Notes under the pieces: model-generated
What the model saw: only the letters and a program-made list of their open reading frames with translations
Told to the model about the DNA's origin: nothing
The model's database searches: none
Shown: piece after piece, positions 13,725 through 27,200 of the stretch
Numbering within the stretch: position 1 is the stretch's first letter
Layout of the letters: the number at the start of each line of letters is the position of its first letter
Position numbers and translations under genes: made by a program
NCBI GenBank assembly: GCA_017506865.1
Contig: JAFCMP010000177.1
Coordinates: 1-64,000 of the forward strand
Length of the DNA stretch: 64,000 bases
Source of the DNA: Tribonema minus
Taxonomy: Eukaryota > Sar > Xanthophyceae > Tribonematales > Tribonemataceae
Reading direction: 5' to 3'

Positions 13725-14390
13725 CAGGGTTGTTAATGACGTGATGACGCCAAATTACGTCAGAGGAAGTCACTAAGTAAGTTACTGCAAATTCATGATG
13801 AAGTACGGCAATGACGGCAGACTTCAAGTTGTGCATGCACAATGCCTTTGTATACAACTGAAATGCGCTTAGCAGTTGCGGTAACTGTGCATACATAGTA
13901 ACTGTGCAATGGCCGAGGGCAGATGCGTTCGCGCTTGGTCACGCAGGAGCTCTGTGCATCTCTGTAGAAAGAGCATCATCATTGTTGCAGATCTTGAAAG
14001 CATATTGAATGCTTTCTGCAAGTACATATGAAGCATATCTGCAGGCCACCTCAGCGAGGTGCAGCCGACCTCACGAGAGAGTGCTTCCACAGAACTTCGT
14101 CCCCACCACTTCTCCACGCCAGCAGCAGCTACAGTCACGGTGTATGCTTGCCAGATACTGATTTTATTGCTATCTGCACACACTAGTGCAGCGAGGGTGC
14201 GCTGTAGCGAGGCACACACGAAAAACGCAAGTTGAAGTTTTAAACGAAGTTGACAAAGGGTTGAAGTTGAACTTCCACTACAGTTGCTTGAAGTTGGCCG
14301 TAGCCGTAAATGCCGCAAGTCAGTCTCACCGAGTGACGGACGTAATTACGCGTAAGTAACTGCCTCGATGTGCCGTAATTAACAACCCTG
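13725..14390. mobile_element. Non-autonomous DNA transposon (hAT-like MITE), 666 bp
   Basis: The left end starts CAGGGTTGTTAATGACG and the right end finishes CGTAATTAACAACCCTG. These are inverted repeats of 17 bp with one mismatch. The 7 bp GCTACAA directly abuts both ends (13718-13724 and 14391-14397) as a target-site duplication. CAGGG-type ends resemble hAT transposons, although hAT normally duplicates 8 bp, so the family call is tentative. The interior has no recognisable transposase; the 149-codon minus-strand frame at 13869-14318 matches nothing I know. Confidence 0.82.
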
Positions 14391-15059
14391 GCTACAAAAA
14401 AGCAACAAGAGCATTGTGTTTGTCACAAGCTGTGGAAATTTGATGGCAGGGTTGTTGAATTGCAAACATGTTTGAAAGCTAGCCATGCAGACAGGCACAC
14501 CGTTGTCAATGCATGCACAGCAGGAGGAAGCAGGGGACACAGGAGGCGGCACATGTGACAATGTGTACAAATGCCCAAACGCTGGTCGCAAAACAATAAG
14601 GGAGCATAACCTTCCCCCTAAACTTGAGAGATTTATTGAAAGCGCAAATGTCAGCCACGCTGAGCTGCAGGTAAGCAGCCATTTTGTGTGCATGAAGGGC
14701 TGCGCGACTCCACTGAGTTCTGCAATGACTGCTCCACCGCTTGGTTATCGAAGGCATAACCACACACGACGCTGCTTCATTGCACACTGCAGTTGTGTTT
14801 GTTGGCAAGCATGGCAAAGCAGGAGTTCACATAAACAATGTAAACATTGTATGTCATGGTCAATGATACCACATAATGTAGCTTCAAGCGCATACACTGT
14901 CCAGAGGAATGCACTTACTCCATGCAGGTTTCTTGGAGTGGCAGAAGTGTGCTAACACGTCCTGCTGTGCCAGCTTAGTCTGCGCCTCAGCTGCTCTCAT
15001 ACCACAAGATGCTGTTGACACCGTGCGTCGTTGGTATCACCTGGCCTCATGAAGAATGC
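14391..15059. other. Unassigned sequence
   Basis: A 156-codon plus-strand frame (14485-14955) has no recognisable domain. A CAGGGTTGTTGAAT string at about 14447 resembles the end of the neighbouring DNA transposon and may be a remnant of a second copy. Confidence 0.35.
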
Positions 15060-15705
15060 ATTACCAGGCACCTGCTGCCAGATGGCAGTCCAATGCTCAC
15101 GAGTCGCCAAGTCAACCGAGCACAACTTGCTGCGTGCTCACTGCATACATGGCCCAGTTTGACAGCATGCACAGGCAGCTCCGCAAGCCTCGCATGTCGC
15201 ATATGTCTTCAGCTGCAGTCAGCCCAAGGCAGTCACCATCGCAAACAGGTGGCAAGGACCGGCAATGGCAGTTCAATGCTCACGAGTCGCCAATTCACCC
15301 GACCGCAACCTGATATGTGCTCACTGCAAACACGGCCCAGTGTGACAGCAGGCACTGACAGCTCTGCAAGCCTCGCATGTTGCACATGTCTTCAGATGCA
15401 GCCAGCCCAGGCTACCAGCCCAGGCCAGTCGCCGTTGTAAACAGTTGGCAACTACCAGCCATGAAAATTCACGACTGATGGGTCGCCAAGTCAATCGATC
15501 GCAGTCTTCTGCCTGCTTACTGCCTTATCTGACAGCATGCGGCTCTGCAAGCCTCAGGCTTGTATGTTGAATCATGGCTCCAGCTTCAGCCAGCCAGGCC
15601 AGTCGCCATTGCGAACAGTTTGGCAAGCACCACACATGGAGGTTCATTCCTGACGAGTCGCCAAAACAACCGACCACAATTTGCTGCATATCTGCATGTC
15701 ACCTT
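15060..15705. repeat. Tandem repeat of about 180 bp, roughly four degenerate units
   Basis: The marker string GAGTCGCC (GGGTCGCC in the third unit) recurs at 15101, 15284, 15480 and 15655, giving spacings of 183, 196 and 175 bp. Each unit continues with similar text: CCAA.TCAACCGA, a lymph of TGCTCACTGCA.AC, then CTCTGCAAGCCTCGCATG and a CTTCAG..GCAGCCAG segment. The long plus-strand frame here (15009-15440) simply reads through the repeat. Confidence 0.85.
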
Positions 15706-17935
15706 GAATACCAGTGTCGTGCTCCTCCTGCTCTCGAGTAGCTTAACTGGTCTTTTCTGTAGCAGCCCACCGTCGGAACACAACACGAAACGCTCCGTCT
15801 GTCAAGACTTCCCACGCCATGGGTACAGCTTGCTCAACAGCTGCACTGGGTTTATGCTGGCAGACACGTGTAGCTGAGCCTTACCAAGCCACACCAAGTT
15901 GCTGCTTCCCCGCCATACCATGCGTTTTATTCGCCGTAATACTAGTCAGCGCCAGGACTTGGTGCCACACGTGGCTCAGCACTGCTTACCGTGAAGCAAG
16001 GACTGTTGCTGAACCTCACTCGGCAACAGTTCTCGCGTGCTGCATTAGGGTGCCTTACCTCGCTCGGCGGCTCCCACTGTGTTGCCACAGAGACTGTCCT
16101 CCGCGAGCTGTGCCGCACGGCTGCTCCTTCGTGCTGTGCGCGCCTACGCTTTGAACAAGTCTCACCACTTGTTACAGGCTCATGATCATCCTCTCCTCTG
16201 CACAGTCTCTGCCCTCCCTCTTCGCGTGTGAACAGCGTGATGATTCATTGATGCGACATGAAATACCGGCGACTATACCGGGTTTTCGGTGCACACACAG
16301 ACACATAACTCTTTTAATCCGAATAAACCCTGTTTTTTGAGGCTTTGTAATTACCCACAGCATCACACAAATGGTCTGCTGCAGATCTGTTGCATCATCA
16401 TTATACCTAACAGTATTGTCTGTACCATGCACCAAACAGGATGAGAAACAGGCTTCTACTTCAGAAGTTATTGCGGTTTGGGTCTTTTGCACGATGTGCA
16501 AACGGAGACCTAGTGACTTCGTCCCTAGGAAATGGGTAACATTTCACCCACATGTGAACCTCCTAGCAGCGACTCGAAAAACTTATCAAATATATGCTCA
16601 ACTGGTCAGTGTGCTTGCTGAGTGCAGCACTGACTGTCGCTTCTGTCTGCAATATCCCGCAAAAAGGGTGAATGCGCTCGCTCTATCTCCATCAACACAC
16701 ATCCGACGAAGGAAGTTTGGTTCAGGCGAAGACGCACGGTTTGTGCACCTGTGGACGAGCCCTTCCGCCCCGTGGGACAGCCGATGCGTCGGCAGCAAGC
16801 TCGATGCCGTAGTTGTGGCGCCTGAGAAAGTGTTCGGGCGTGAGGATAAACCACGTTGGAGAGTCACAGTTTTGCGGTTGCATGGGGGGCACAAGAAAAG
16901 TGCAACTAGCTGGAGGGTACCGCCAAGGTCAATGCTGAAAGCGCAAAAGCCTTTGCGAGACTGCATTGTTGGCGCTGCCCTCGATAGTCAATTGTGCGCC
17001 CCGCGCCTGCATAGGTCAAGATCTCGTACCCGACCCCAGAGCATGCATGAAGCACCTTCGACATGTTGACACTTCTGGAACAGAAGAATAATCTACATGC
17101 ATTGCTTTGCTTTGTTACATCAAGCTCAAAGAGTATGATTAGTGCCATCACTTGGTATGCACATACACCAAGCTCAAGCAATATCATCAGTGTCATCACA
17201 ATGAATGCACATGCCATCCCTCTGCGAACGAACAGCAGCCAATGAAGCACAAGCGATATGCCCCAGCAGCGATGCACACATGCAGCAAAGCAGCTCACGT
17301 CACGGCAGAAAACGATAACGTTGTGGTTCAGAGCCGCAGAGTGAGCCGCACGTGCGGCGAACTGTCAAACAAGGGCCCTTGTGCTATTATGTACTGAGTT
17401 CCTTCCAAAAGCCACGTGGGGGGAGAATGAGGGAGAGCGCCGGCATCATGACTCTCGGCACAACCCGCTGGCCGCGCCAGTCAGCAATTTCAACTTCAAC
17501 TTGCCAGCCCCCCAACGGAAGGGTGTGTCACGCTCTTCCAATCCACACATCTAAGTCACATGGGGGAACATGTCTTGCGCATGCGGGGTGAAGTGTGGGT
17601 GAGAGAAAAAAGAGAAGAATCATCATCCCTGAGGGGGGCCGTGCTACCAGGGGCGCTAGTCTCGTTGCAGACAAAAACAGTTTCGCACACCGACTGCCCG
17701 CGGTCTGGCAGGACCGCAAGGGGGGTGGCACCAAAAATTTCCCCCAGGGTCACCGGGGGTGGGGGGGGGGGGGAGGGCGGATCGTGCAGCGCTAACCACT
17801 AGTGCTACATGCCTACTCAATACGCGTTCCATCCCAACAAGTCAGTCCCTGGCCATCCTATCAAATGCTCGTCTCTCGCTCTTGCCGCCGCTGGCGCTCG
17901 CTCGCGCCGCGGCGGTCCCGCTCTTCACACAAGGC
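15706..17935. other. Gene-poor region; one unidentified 232-codon frame
   Basis: The longest frame is 16371-17069 on the plus strand. It encodes a basic, Cys/Arg-rich string with no domain I recognise, and an overlapping minus-strand frame (16598-16966) is equally anonymous. A G-run lies at about 17754-17774. No splice chain, RNA gene or transposon end was seen. Confidence 0.3.
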
Positions 17936-18282
17936 CGCTACCGCCGCCGCCGCCGCCGCCGCTGCGCAGCGGCGCCAAAGTGCGCGCATTACGCACACGG
18001 GGCCGCGCAGCCGGGCGCTATAAAAACACAATTCAACACTGCGCCGCCGCCACCGCTGCTGCCGCCGCCGCCGCCGCTGCCCGCCGCGCGCGCCGTCGCC
18101 TCTCACCACCAGTATGGGTCTACCCATAACGCGCCGCCGCACGCCGCGCCGTGCGCACCGCCGCTGCCACCGCTCCGCCGCTGCCGCAGCGTCGCCGCTG
18201 CCGCCACTGCCGCCGCCGCCGATCCGCTGCCGCCGCCGCTGCTGCCGCTGCCGCCGCCACCACCGCTGCCGCCGCCGCCCCT
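17936..18282 (-). repeat. CCG-rich low-complexity DNA downstream of the CELF stop codon
   Basis: Interrupted CCG/GCC triplets continue past the stop codon of the CELF-like gene and probably include its 3' untranslated region. Frames on both strands stay open with Ala, Pro or Arg strings, so they are not evidence of coding. Confidence 0.65.
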
Positions 18283-21200
18283 TCAGAAGGAGTCCACGTG
18301 CTGCGGCGGCGGCGAGCGCGAGCCGCGGGCGCCCTGGCGCAGGTGCAGCCCCTCCAGCGACGCCGCCAGCGCCGCGTCCGCCGCGCCGCCGCCGCCGCCG
18401 AGGTGCCGCGTCGGCGTGCCGAGCGCGCTGCCGCCGCCGCCGCTGACGACACCCGCGGGCGACATGGCCGCGACGCTGCCGTCTGCGGCGATGCTGACGC
18501 TGAGGCCGGCGGCGCTGTCAGCGGCGCCGCTGCCGTCGGGCAGGTAGTGGTGCGAGGGCACGCGCTGCTGCAGAGCGTAGGGGGGCGGCTGCTGCTGCCC
18601 GGACGGCTCGCGCTTGTGCTGGACCTGGGGAAGGGGAGGGCAGTGGTGTTGAAGATTAAATTGAAGTTCTATATTTAACCCAGATAAACAGGTGATATCG
18701 ATTTTCATGGACTGGAGTCACTGGACAAGTGAAGGAGGCTCCATCTGGAGATGTATCTGGCGACGGCAACAGAGTGAATCAGGCCCTTGCCCATGTGAAT
18801 AGAGAGGGCCCCTGATTGAACACTCAGGCATACCTTGTCTCCAATGACCACCCAAGCTGCTCAAACTGGGATCTCACGTTACAAATGGCCTGTGCAAGGC
18901 CAACTGCGGTACAGTAACAGAACATTTATAGTGCACTCCCGGTCACATGCGCGAAGGCATACCTTGAGGTGCTTCGATCCAATCTGAAAGCCATTCATGC
19001 GCTGAATGGCCTCATCCGCAGCCGCAGGGTCGTCGTAACTGACGTAACCGAAACCGCGGCTCTCGCCCGTGAGCTCGTCAACAAACACCTTGGCGCTCAG
19101 CACATTGCCGATGGGCGAAAACGCCGTCGCCAGATCCTGCAAGCCGCACAGAGCGCGGTGTTAGGTAGGCAGTGGGCACGCTGGCATGTAGTTGAAAGCA
19201 GTGTGCTGGGCCGTTGGTTATGTGCTAAGTGAACGCTAGACGTGCGCCGCCTCAACATATGCTCAATCTGGGGCAGCAATTGATAGGGGGTAGGGAGTGT
19301 CACAATAGAACTAGTTGAAACAAATTCAGACACCAAAATGCACTGCAACACCCGACCAGAGCTACTGCTGACCAGGAGGCAGTGATCAGAGTCGCTGCCC
19401 AGTGCTCAGCATGCCCCCTAACCCTAACCCCCACCCCCGAAACCGTGATTCGTACTCGGCATGCGAGACAGGTTGCACACTGACACGTCATGTTGGTCCT
19501 TTTTGCCTACAGCGCAGCGCGTTCATATGCACTGTGCCAAGGCAGCATTTTCGACTGTACCACGCCAACCAAACCACAATCAACTGGATTGCATCCGGCA
19601 GCGTCGGTTGGCGTCAGGATGATGCGCCGGCATTACACTGTAGGTATGTATGTATGTGTGCTGCGTTGCCAGCCACTGCAAACCTGCCAGCACATGCAGT
19701 CCCGTCAGTGCATGCATAATGCCAGCAAACACCGCATATATGCGACCATCATGTGTGCAATCCAGACCACAGATGTGTGCTTGACCCGCCATGACTCTGA
19801 CTCTTACTCTGTCTGACAACACTCATTCATGTTGCAGCACGTGGCATATGAGGACGTAGACGGCGTCTTCAACAGCCTAACCCTAGCCCTAACCCCAACC
19901 CTAAACAGCACATCACGCTTCAGCCTACAGAGACTCGCAACACGCTGTTCAAAACCGAAGGCATCTGAGCCAAGCCTGATCAAGTGTCATTCATAATCAC
20001 TGTGCAGTCATCTGCTCTGGCATCAGTGTCGAGAGCATCTGGGTCGGAGCTGCCATCAAGACACCTCCAGCACTAGGCATCACACCCTGTAGGCATATGA
20101 TTTGCCACTCCTGACTTGTCAAAGGCATGCAGCAATTGCGGGAGTCCTCGCTTGCGCCCAGCCCCTGAGCCATCAATCACACAGACTCACTACATCTGTG
20201 CCGCCGATGCAAGGTGTGCTTCCCCCGTTGCTGCCGCCTGCCCTATGCGCACGTGTGCCGACTACCTAGACAAGTACACTTGAACCCATGACTTGAGACT
20301 CATGACTTGAGATCCACGACTCACCGCATCCGTAAGCGTCGGGGGCAGGTGGTACACAAACACCGACGCGCCGCGCGGCCCCGCCTGGTGCCCGCTACCA
20401 TCCAACCCCCCATCCCCCACCCCCGGGTCCACCTCCCCCAGCTCCACCGCCACCGCCGCCGCTGCCGCCGCCGCGTTCGCCGCCGCCACTTCGCTGTCGC
20501 GCAGCGCCTGCTCCACGCCCACGCGGCCGCCGCCGCTGCTGCCGCCGTACGCGCCGCGCGGCGCCGCTGCCGCCGCGTAGCCGCCGCCGCCGTGGCGCCC
20601 GTACGCTGCCGCTGCTGACGGCATCGCATACTGGTGGCCGCCGCCGCTGCTGCTGTGGCGCGGCTGCTGCTGCGGCAGCGGCGCGCGCGCGTGCGACTGC
20701 GGTAGGTGGTGCCGCTGCTGCGGCACGTGCTGCGCCGCCGCTGCCGCCAGGTGCTGCTGCTGCATGTGCTGGTGCAGCGGCGGCGGCGCGCCGTACTGGT
20801 GGCTCGTGCTGCTGTGGCCGCCGCCGCCGCCGCCGTTGTAGTGGCTCGCTGCCGCGCTGCCGTACTGCGGGGGGGTGCCGTAGATCGGCTGCTGCGGGGG
20901 GGGCGCGGGGGAGTAAATGACCCCCTGGGGGATCTGCAGGGGGGACGGATACGAGTACCCCATGCTCTGCGCCTGCTGCTGCGCCAGCTGGTAGTCGTAG
21001 CCCCCCCTGTCCGGCCCCTTGTAGGACGTCACCTGGGGGCTGTCGTAGTAGTACTGGGGGGGCGCGCCCCCCTGGGGCTTCCCCTGCTGGTACACATCCG
21101 ACTGCGCCAGGGGGGCAGGGGGGGTGGAGCCAAGCGGTAGGTAGGCACTGGCGCCCATGGAGCCGCCCCCTGCGGGGGGGAGCGAGGCGTAGGGGTAGCC

Positions 21201-24200
21201 TACGCCCAGGGCAGGCTGGTGCCAGGCGGGGGGTCCCCCCCCCATGCCGCCGAGCCTGCTGGGGGGCTGTTGCCTCTGCTGCGGAAGGTGATGTGGGGGA
21301 GTGAGAAGGGGGGGGGGGGGGGGACGAAGGCACCAGCATGAGGTCAAAGAAATCGCAAGTTGAATCGGCACCTGAAACCACGATGGGCCATGAGTGGTGC
21401 ATCACGCAAGGCCCAGTCAGCACCGCCCAAGTAACAAGGAAGTACTGCCACTGAGAAAGAAGTGGGAGCATCAACCCAAGTTAGGGCTAGGGTTTGGTTA
21501 GATGTGTGCAGTCCACATTTTGCAAACCGCTGTATATAAAAGGATGCTTCAGCGTACTTTGTGATTGCATGTGCGCAGTGTTCCCACGATGCGAGCTTCA
21601 TAACACTTGCTAAGTAAAAAAGTGGTTCCCTTCAACTGCCTGCAGCAGTTCAGCGCAGCTTATACATAGTGAATGAGGGTCACATCACCACCCCACACAA
21701 CTGGCGCTAGCACTGACGCATACACTTTAACGGACGGCGATGACGACTATTGACCGTCGCCATACCATACTCGTCAGCAATGCAGTATGCTGAATGTGTG
21801 CTACTGATCATCGTCATCATCATACGTCATCATCGTCACACCGTGCCACTAGTGTAGCTACATTCATGCACATTCAGGCTATGGCAGGTTCAGCTCCCAG
21901 TCTTGCTGTTGTGCGCAACAACAACAACAGGCATCAAGTGCCCCCTACTGGACAGAGGGGGCATGCGACTGTCTTGATTGCGATCAGGCCTTGATGCGGT
22001 TGCCATGTGATCCATACTGTGGTGATGATGCTCAACTCAAAGCCACGTCAACGACAGCTTGCACGCTCACGAGCAGCAGAATTGGCAGACCAAGCAACAT
22101 GGTGCACCTCCTAACACGCAGTTTAAGCTCTTGAACCTCGTTGAAACTTCAACTCGATTTGCGCTCGCCTCCAAGAGACCGCTTGTGCCTTCACCCTCAA
22201 CCTAATGTGGACTTCTCACATTCGGTGAGAACTGGCATGTGAACACAAGAGGCAACCCTGACCTAACGCTCACTGGGCTGCTGTCGTTTTTCAACTAGGC
22301 CTGTGCGCTCAAAGATTACATGTACTGTCAATATGCGTCCCAAACTTCTTGCAAGCACATCAGAGTATGAGGACCACGGTCATTAATGGAAGGCACTGAC
22401 CGCCAACCACACCTTGTCACTTAGAGCTCTGCGATCTTTTGAATCGTTTCCATGAGGCAGTGGGCAGATGTGTAAACAGCCCTTGGGTCACCGCCGCTAC
22501 TTAACCCTAACCCACACCCCTAACCCTAACCCTAACCCGAAGGCAGTAGCGCTGGACAAGCTTGACCACGCCCCTCATCATTAGCCAATGCCGGTGACGT
22601 TACTCTACATGACACTGGTCTAGACCTTGCGAAGTAGTACCAAACCCGAATTGCAATCCTAACACCACAGCCAAGTAAAATCATCAAGGTACATAGTGGC
22701 AAGAAACTGCCGTATGGTTGCCCTCGCTTGGCATGGAGACAAGACATTGCCCTACTACCGGTACTCGTAGCTACACCAACGGCTTACTGCTAGGCATGAG
22801 CCAGTTGGAGTTGCATCATACATCTGCGATCTGGATGTATAAACTGCATGCTGCTGGCAACTAGCAGGATCTTCAAGCACCAAAAAGACTGGCACCACGC
22901 ATTGACGTAAGGCATCGATTGTTGCAGAATAACAATCCAGCCTCGCCTTACTTGAAGCCAACTTCAAGTACATTATTTGCAAGTGACGAGGACCGCCATG
23001 TTGCACGACATGTTTCGCACCACAGTGGCATCATTAATCATAATAATCATATGGACTCATGTACAGGGTGTTTGACCCAGTGCTTTGACTGTTTCGTTCG
23101 CCTGTGCTCACGCAGTCATTCCTCAAGAATTTCTGCTGGTGACGTTCTTGCAGCGAACGGTTGTGGTTGAGACGATGTAATTGGCTGCTTCATTTTCTCG
23201 ATGAATCATTCATTCATGCTTTGTGCTACTGACCTTTGACAGCAAGCTTGACCACAATGACCCAGTGTTTGGCCGGGTCATTCACTCATTTGATTCATTC
23301 ATGATTGTTGCGCTCATGATTTTGAAAGATCCAGCTTTCTGCTACTGACCTTCTTGTCGGCGAGCTCGACTACAATGACCAGGTGTTTGGCCGGTTCAAC
23401 TACTCATTCAATTCATTCATGATGTTTCATTCATGATCTTGAACGATCATCATATTCATGGCACTACACTAACCTTCTTGTCGGCCAGCTTGACAACAAG
23501 GGGTCGACTGCCGCCCTCCAACTGCAACACAGAAAGGAGAAAGACATTGGCAGCAGGCGCGTCAGTGAGCAAGCAGGGCACAAAGATGACTGCCAGAGGG
23601 GGGAGGTCACACGTTAAAGTCGAAGTCGCAGACACCAAGAACTGCTGATGGCGGCGAGGTGTGAGGTGGAGGCCACTGTAGGTATGCATGTATATCAGTT
23701 GCTGCACCTGAAGTCCGTACAAAAGCTGTCTGCAGCACATGTTGTTGAAACTTGGATAAGTGGTTCGCAGTGATGTCACGATTCTCATGCAGCTCTTCGT
23801 CCTCTTAATGAGGACTGCATCAGCCTTCAGTCAACACTCGTGGTAGCATCGCTTCACATAACATACCTAGTGCGCCCCCCACCCCAAACACCGCAGTACG
23901 TATTCTTCGATTGGCCCTCAATGTGCCTATCCATCAAAAAGCATGACATTCCCTGCACTTCAACCCAAACCTCATCCTCATTTGTCCCTACGACCGTCAC
24001 CTGAACCTGACCCTGAGCCTGGTCCATGCCACAATGTAATGTGCGCCTAAAGGAACTCGTTATGATTGTCAGCGACACGCACAAGTAGGGTTAGGTAACC
24101 CTAACCCTAACCCTAACAGTAGCGCCTCCACCATTGTCGCAGTCAATTTCCATGCCAGGCTGGGGATGATGAGCAGCGGCTTGCACTTTCTATAAATATG

Positions 24201-27200
24201 TGAGTTGTCTATACTTTGATGTTTATGGCAAGTATAAAGCTCCATGTGCCCACGTGTTGCGATAGACGCGCTCTGGTCACCTTGAAAATCGCATTCGGGC
24301 ATTCGCTGGCAAGTGCCACATGCTTCCAGGGACGCGCTCTCCCTGTAATGGTCTCACTGCTGTCATGATGTATTGCTGATCATGCTGAGCACTGGGATTC
24401 ACGCATGCATGCGCGCATACCCACTGCTCAAATTGGCCTCGTGCAATGGCTCGATGACAGCATACGCACACTCCAGCTTTTCATACTGTCACACTTTTAG
24501 ACATGGAAGCGAATCAAAAGGTCGTAGAGCTCTAGGCCGCAAAGTATGGTTGGCCGCCAGTGCCTTCCACCAATGACCGAGGTTGCCGCTGCTGCAGCAA
24601 TTGACCATGAGTCAAACAGTGCCACCATATCCACAGGAGCCCAAAGACTTTATACATGTACCATGCACACCTGCATGCACACTCACAATGTGGCTGACCA
24701 GCCTGAGCACTGGGCATACGTACATGCATACATATGTGCATATGCATTGGCCTCGTGCACAGGCTTGGTGGCATTAGCGCTCTCCAGCTCCTCGTTTCAA
24801 TAATAAGTCCTTCTATACATACACACGTAAACATACATACATACTCACAATGGCCTCGTGCAGCGCCTTGATGGCGGCGTTGGCGCTCTCCAGCTCCTCA
24901 TACTTGACAAAAGCGCAACCCTGCAGCAATTCGCGCACCAGAAGTGAACATTGAGAGTCCATCCATGAGAAGCCCGGGGGGGTTTCAGTACAACACGAGA
25001 GGGAGCTCCGGTAGATGATTGAGCCCTGCATACATGTGACACTCACCCTCACGCTGCTGATTGTTGTGGACGACACTACCTGTGAGAACACAACATCAAG
25101 CTGAATGTAGCAAGAATGTCACTAGGGTAGGTATCATGACAATGGCTTTGTGTAACGAACTCAGTACACGGCGCAAGCCTGATGCACTGCGCCACATGAT
25201 ACCACATGATACATGGCACGTCGGCGACGCCTTGTTGAACTTCAACTTGCTGCTTGCACGAACAGCTGCGACAAGTGCCACCAGCGGAACCCATATGACC
25301 AAACGCACAATGCACGACAGCGCACTGACACCTATGGCACAAGTACACACATTGAGACGCATTCCAGGCATGCCGCTCGTGTACACGTTCCCGTGTTGTG
25401 CTAAAGCCATAACGTGTTTGTATCCCCACTTGCGACAGGTGCCACAATGGTGAAGAGTGTCACTGCTTCACTGCAAAACACCTGCCAGCAGCACGCTGAG
25501 CCACGCTCAAACAGATTGCGGCGTTGAGCACACTAACTAGCTCAGAATGCTTGTACACTGACAGTTACACACAGGCACTTTGCACTCAAGTGAGCAGTTA
25601 CAGAGGCCCTTCTGCTAAATACTTGCAGTTCTGACACGTGGTCTTGGCTGCTGGACGCTCCATCACGCCTCAACAGATACATGACTCATTGCCATGTCTT
25701 GTTGCGGCCCAAACCACCAATCCAGAAACCTGCAGCGGCTCACCTTGGAGGTGCCATCAAGATCTCTGATGACATATATTTCCGTGATCTTTCCGTACGG
25801 CTGGAACAGCTGCCTTAGCTCATCCTCTCCCCACCGCGCTGGCATCATCCCCACAAACAGTTTGTTCTCCTTCACGGCAGCTGCAGCATTGTCACATAGT
25901 AATGGGAACAGGCGCAATATGTAGCGTATGAGTGTCATGCTTCAACATGCGCACTTCCAACGTGACGCCGGCTCGCCCGCACAGCAAGTTTATGGAAAAC
26001 GAATCAAAAAGATCGTTGAGCTCTAGGTGACAAGGGATGGTTAGCTGCAAGTGCCTTCCACCAATAACCGTGGTCGCCGCTGCTGCAGTCATTGGCCACA
26101 AGTCAAACAGTGCCACCATAACCACAGTAGTTGATACTCTTCAAGCAGCTGCACTTGCACAAGGAGCGGCGTGCGGCAGAGATAGGGGGCCAGATGTGGT
26201 AGGCAACCCCCCAACTTCAAAAGGCAAGAGGTGACATGCCATGCTCTTGAGTGATCCATCAACGCGCTACGATACGCTAGTTGAAGCTGTGTTCGCCTCC
26301 GGCCACTGCGCTGACGTGCATCCCCTGGCAAGGGCTCTACTTCTCGACACTCAGTGCATCAGAGCAACAGCAGAGCAACAGCAGTGTTGTCAGCGTGCTC
26401 ATGCGCGTATTGCCAAAGCAGAGGTTTGATATCATTGCAGACAAATCACCGTAACCGCTTAACCCTGGCAATATACATGCGCATGTTGGCCCATCGCTAC
26501 AATCCGCTCATTCCTTGTCTAGTAATCCATACACACAGCATCATACCATCATAGCCACACATACAGTATCGCCCTTCACAGCAGCTGCAGGAGAAGAGAG
26601 CAGTGGCCAGAGCGCGGGCCACGGGCCTCCCGTTGCCAACATGCTGTAAAGGGTCTTGGACTGTTGTGGCTTATGCGCCATGCAGAGGGCCTTCGGCATA
26701 CATACAACCTCGCCCGCGTAAATCCTGGGTGCTATGAGTGATGCGGAGCACTGCTGCTGTCACCGGAGCGCTGCTGACACCTGCCAGGACCATCACAGCG
26801 TATCCCCGACGGTACCAGCACTCCTCCCGTGTGCTAGTGTGTCTGTCTACATGACTCCGGCATTGGCTGGGGAAAAATGTGGGCTCGTGCTTTCCGATGC
26901 CGCCGCCAACAAATAGCGTGCCTTACCAAACCTCAATCTCAGACTTGCTTCCGCAATGCTGCTGCAGTTGCGAGGTTCGCACAAAGAGCAGCCATGACCG
27001 ATTGTTCACACAGCTGATGCTGTATAAACCATGCCTGAATGCTGTTGCTTATCAATAATGACTTCCAGCGCATCTCCTTGCGCCCACCTCCAGGAGTGGC
27101 TTTGGCAGCCAACACAGGCACGTGGTTCGCGCAGCAGCAGCGATGCACACTAGCTGAGCGCATTACACCCATGACTCATACTCAAAGCCTCGGACTCACA

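Noticed and set aside
17759-18547. 262-codon plus-strand Ala/Pro-rich frame
   Set aside because: It is antisense to the last CELF exon and its CCG-rich flank, with several frames open at once.
20395-21474. Alternative 359-codon frame over the CELF linker exon
   Set aside because: The in-frame 954-nt exon joins both neighbours at phase 0; the alternative gives only Arg/Ala/Gly strings and breaks the RRM chain.
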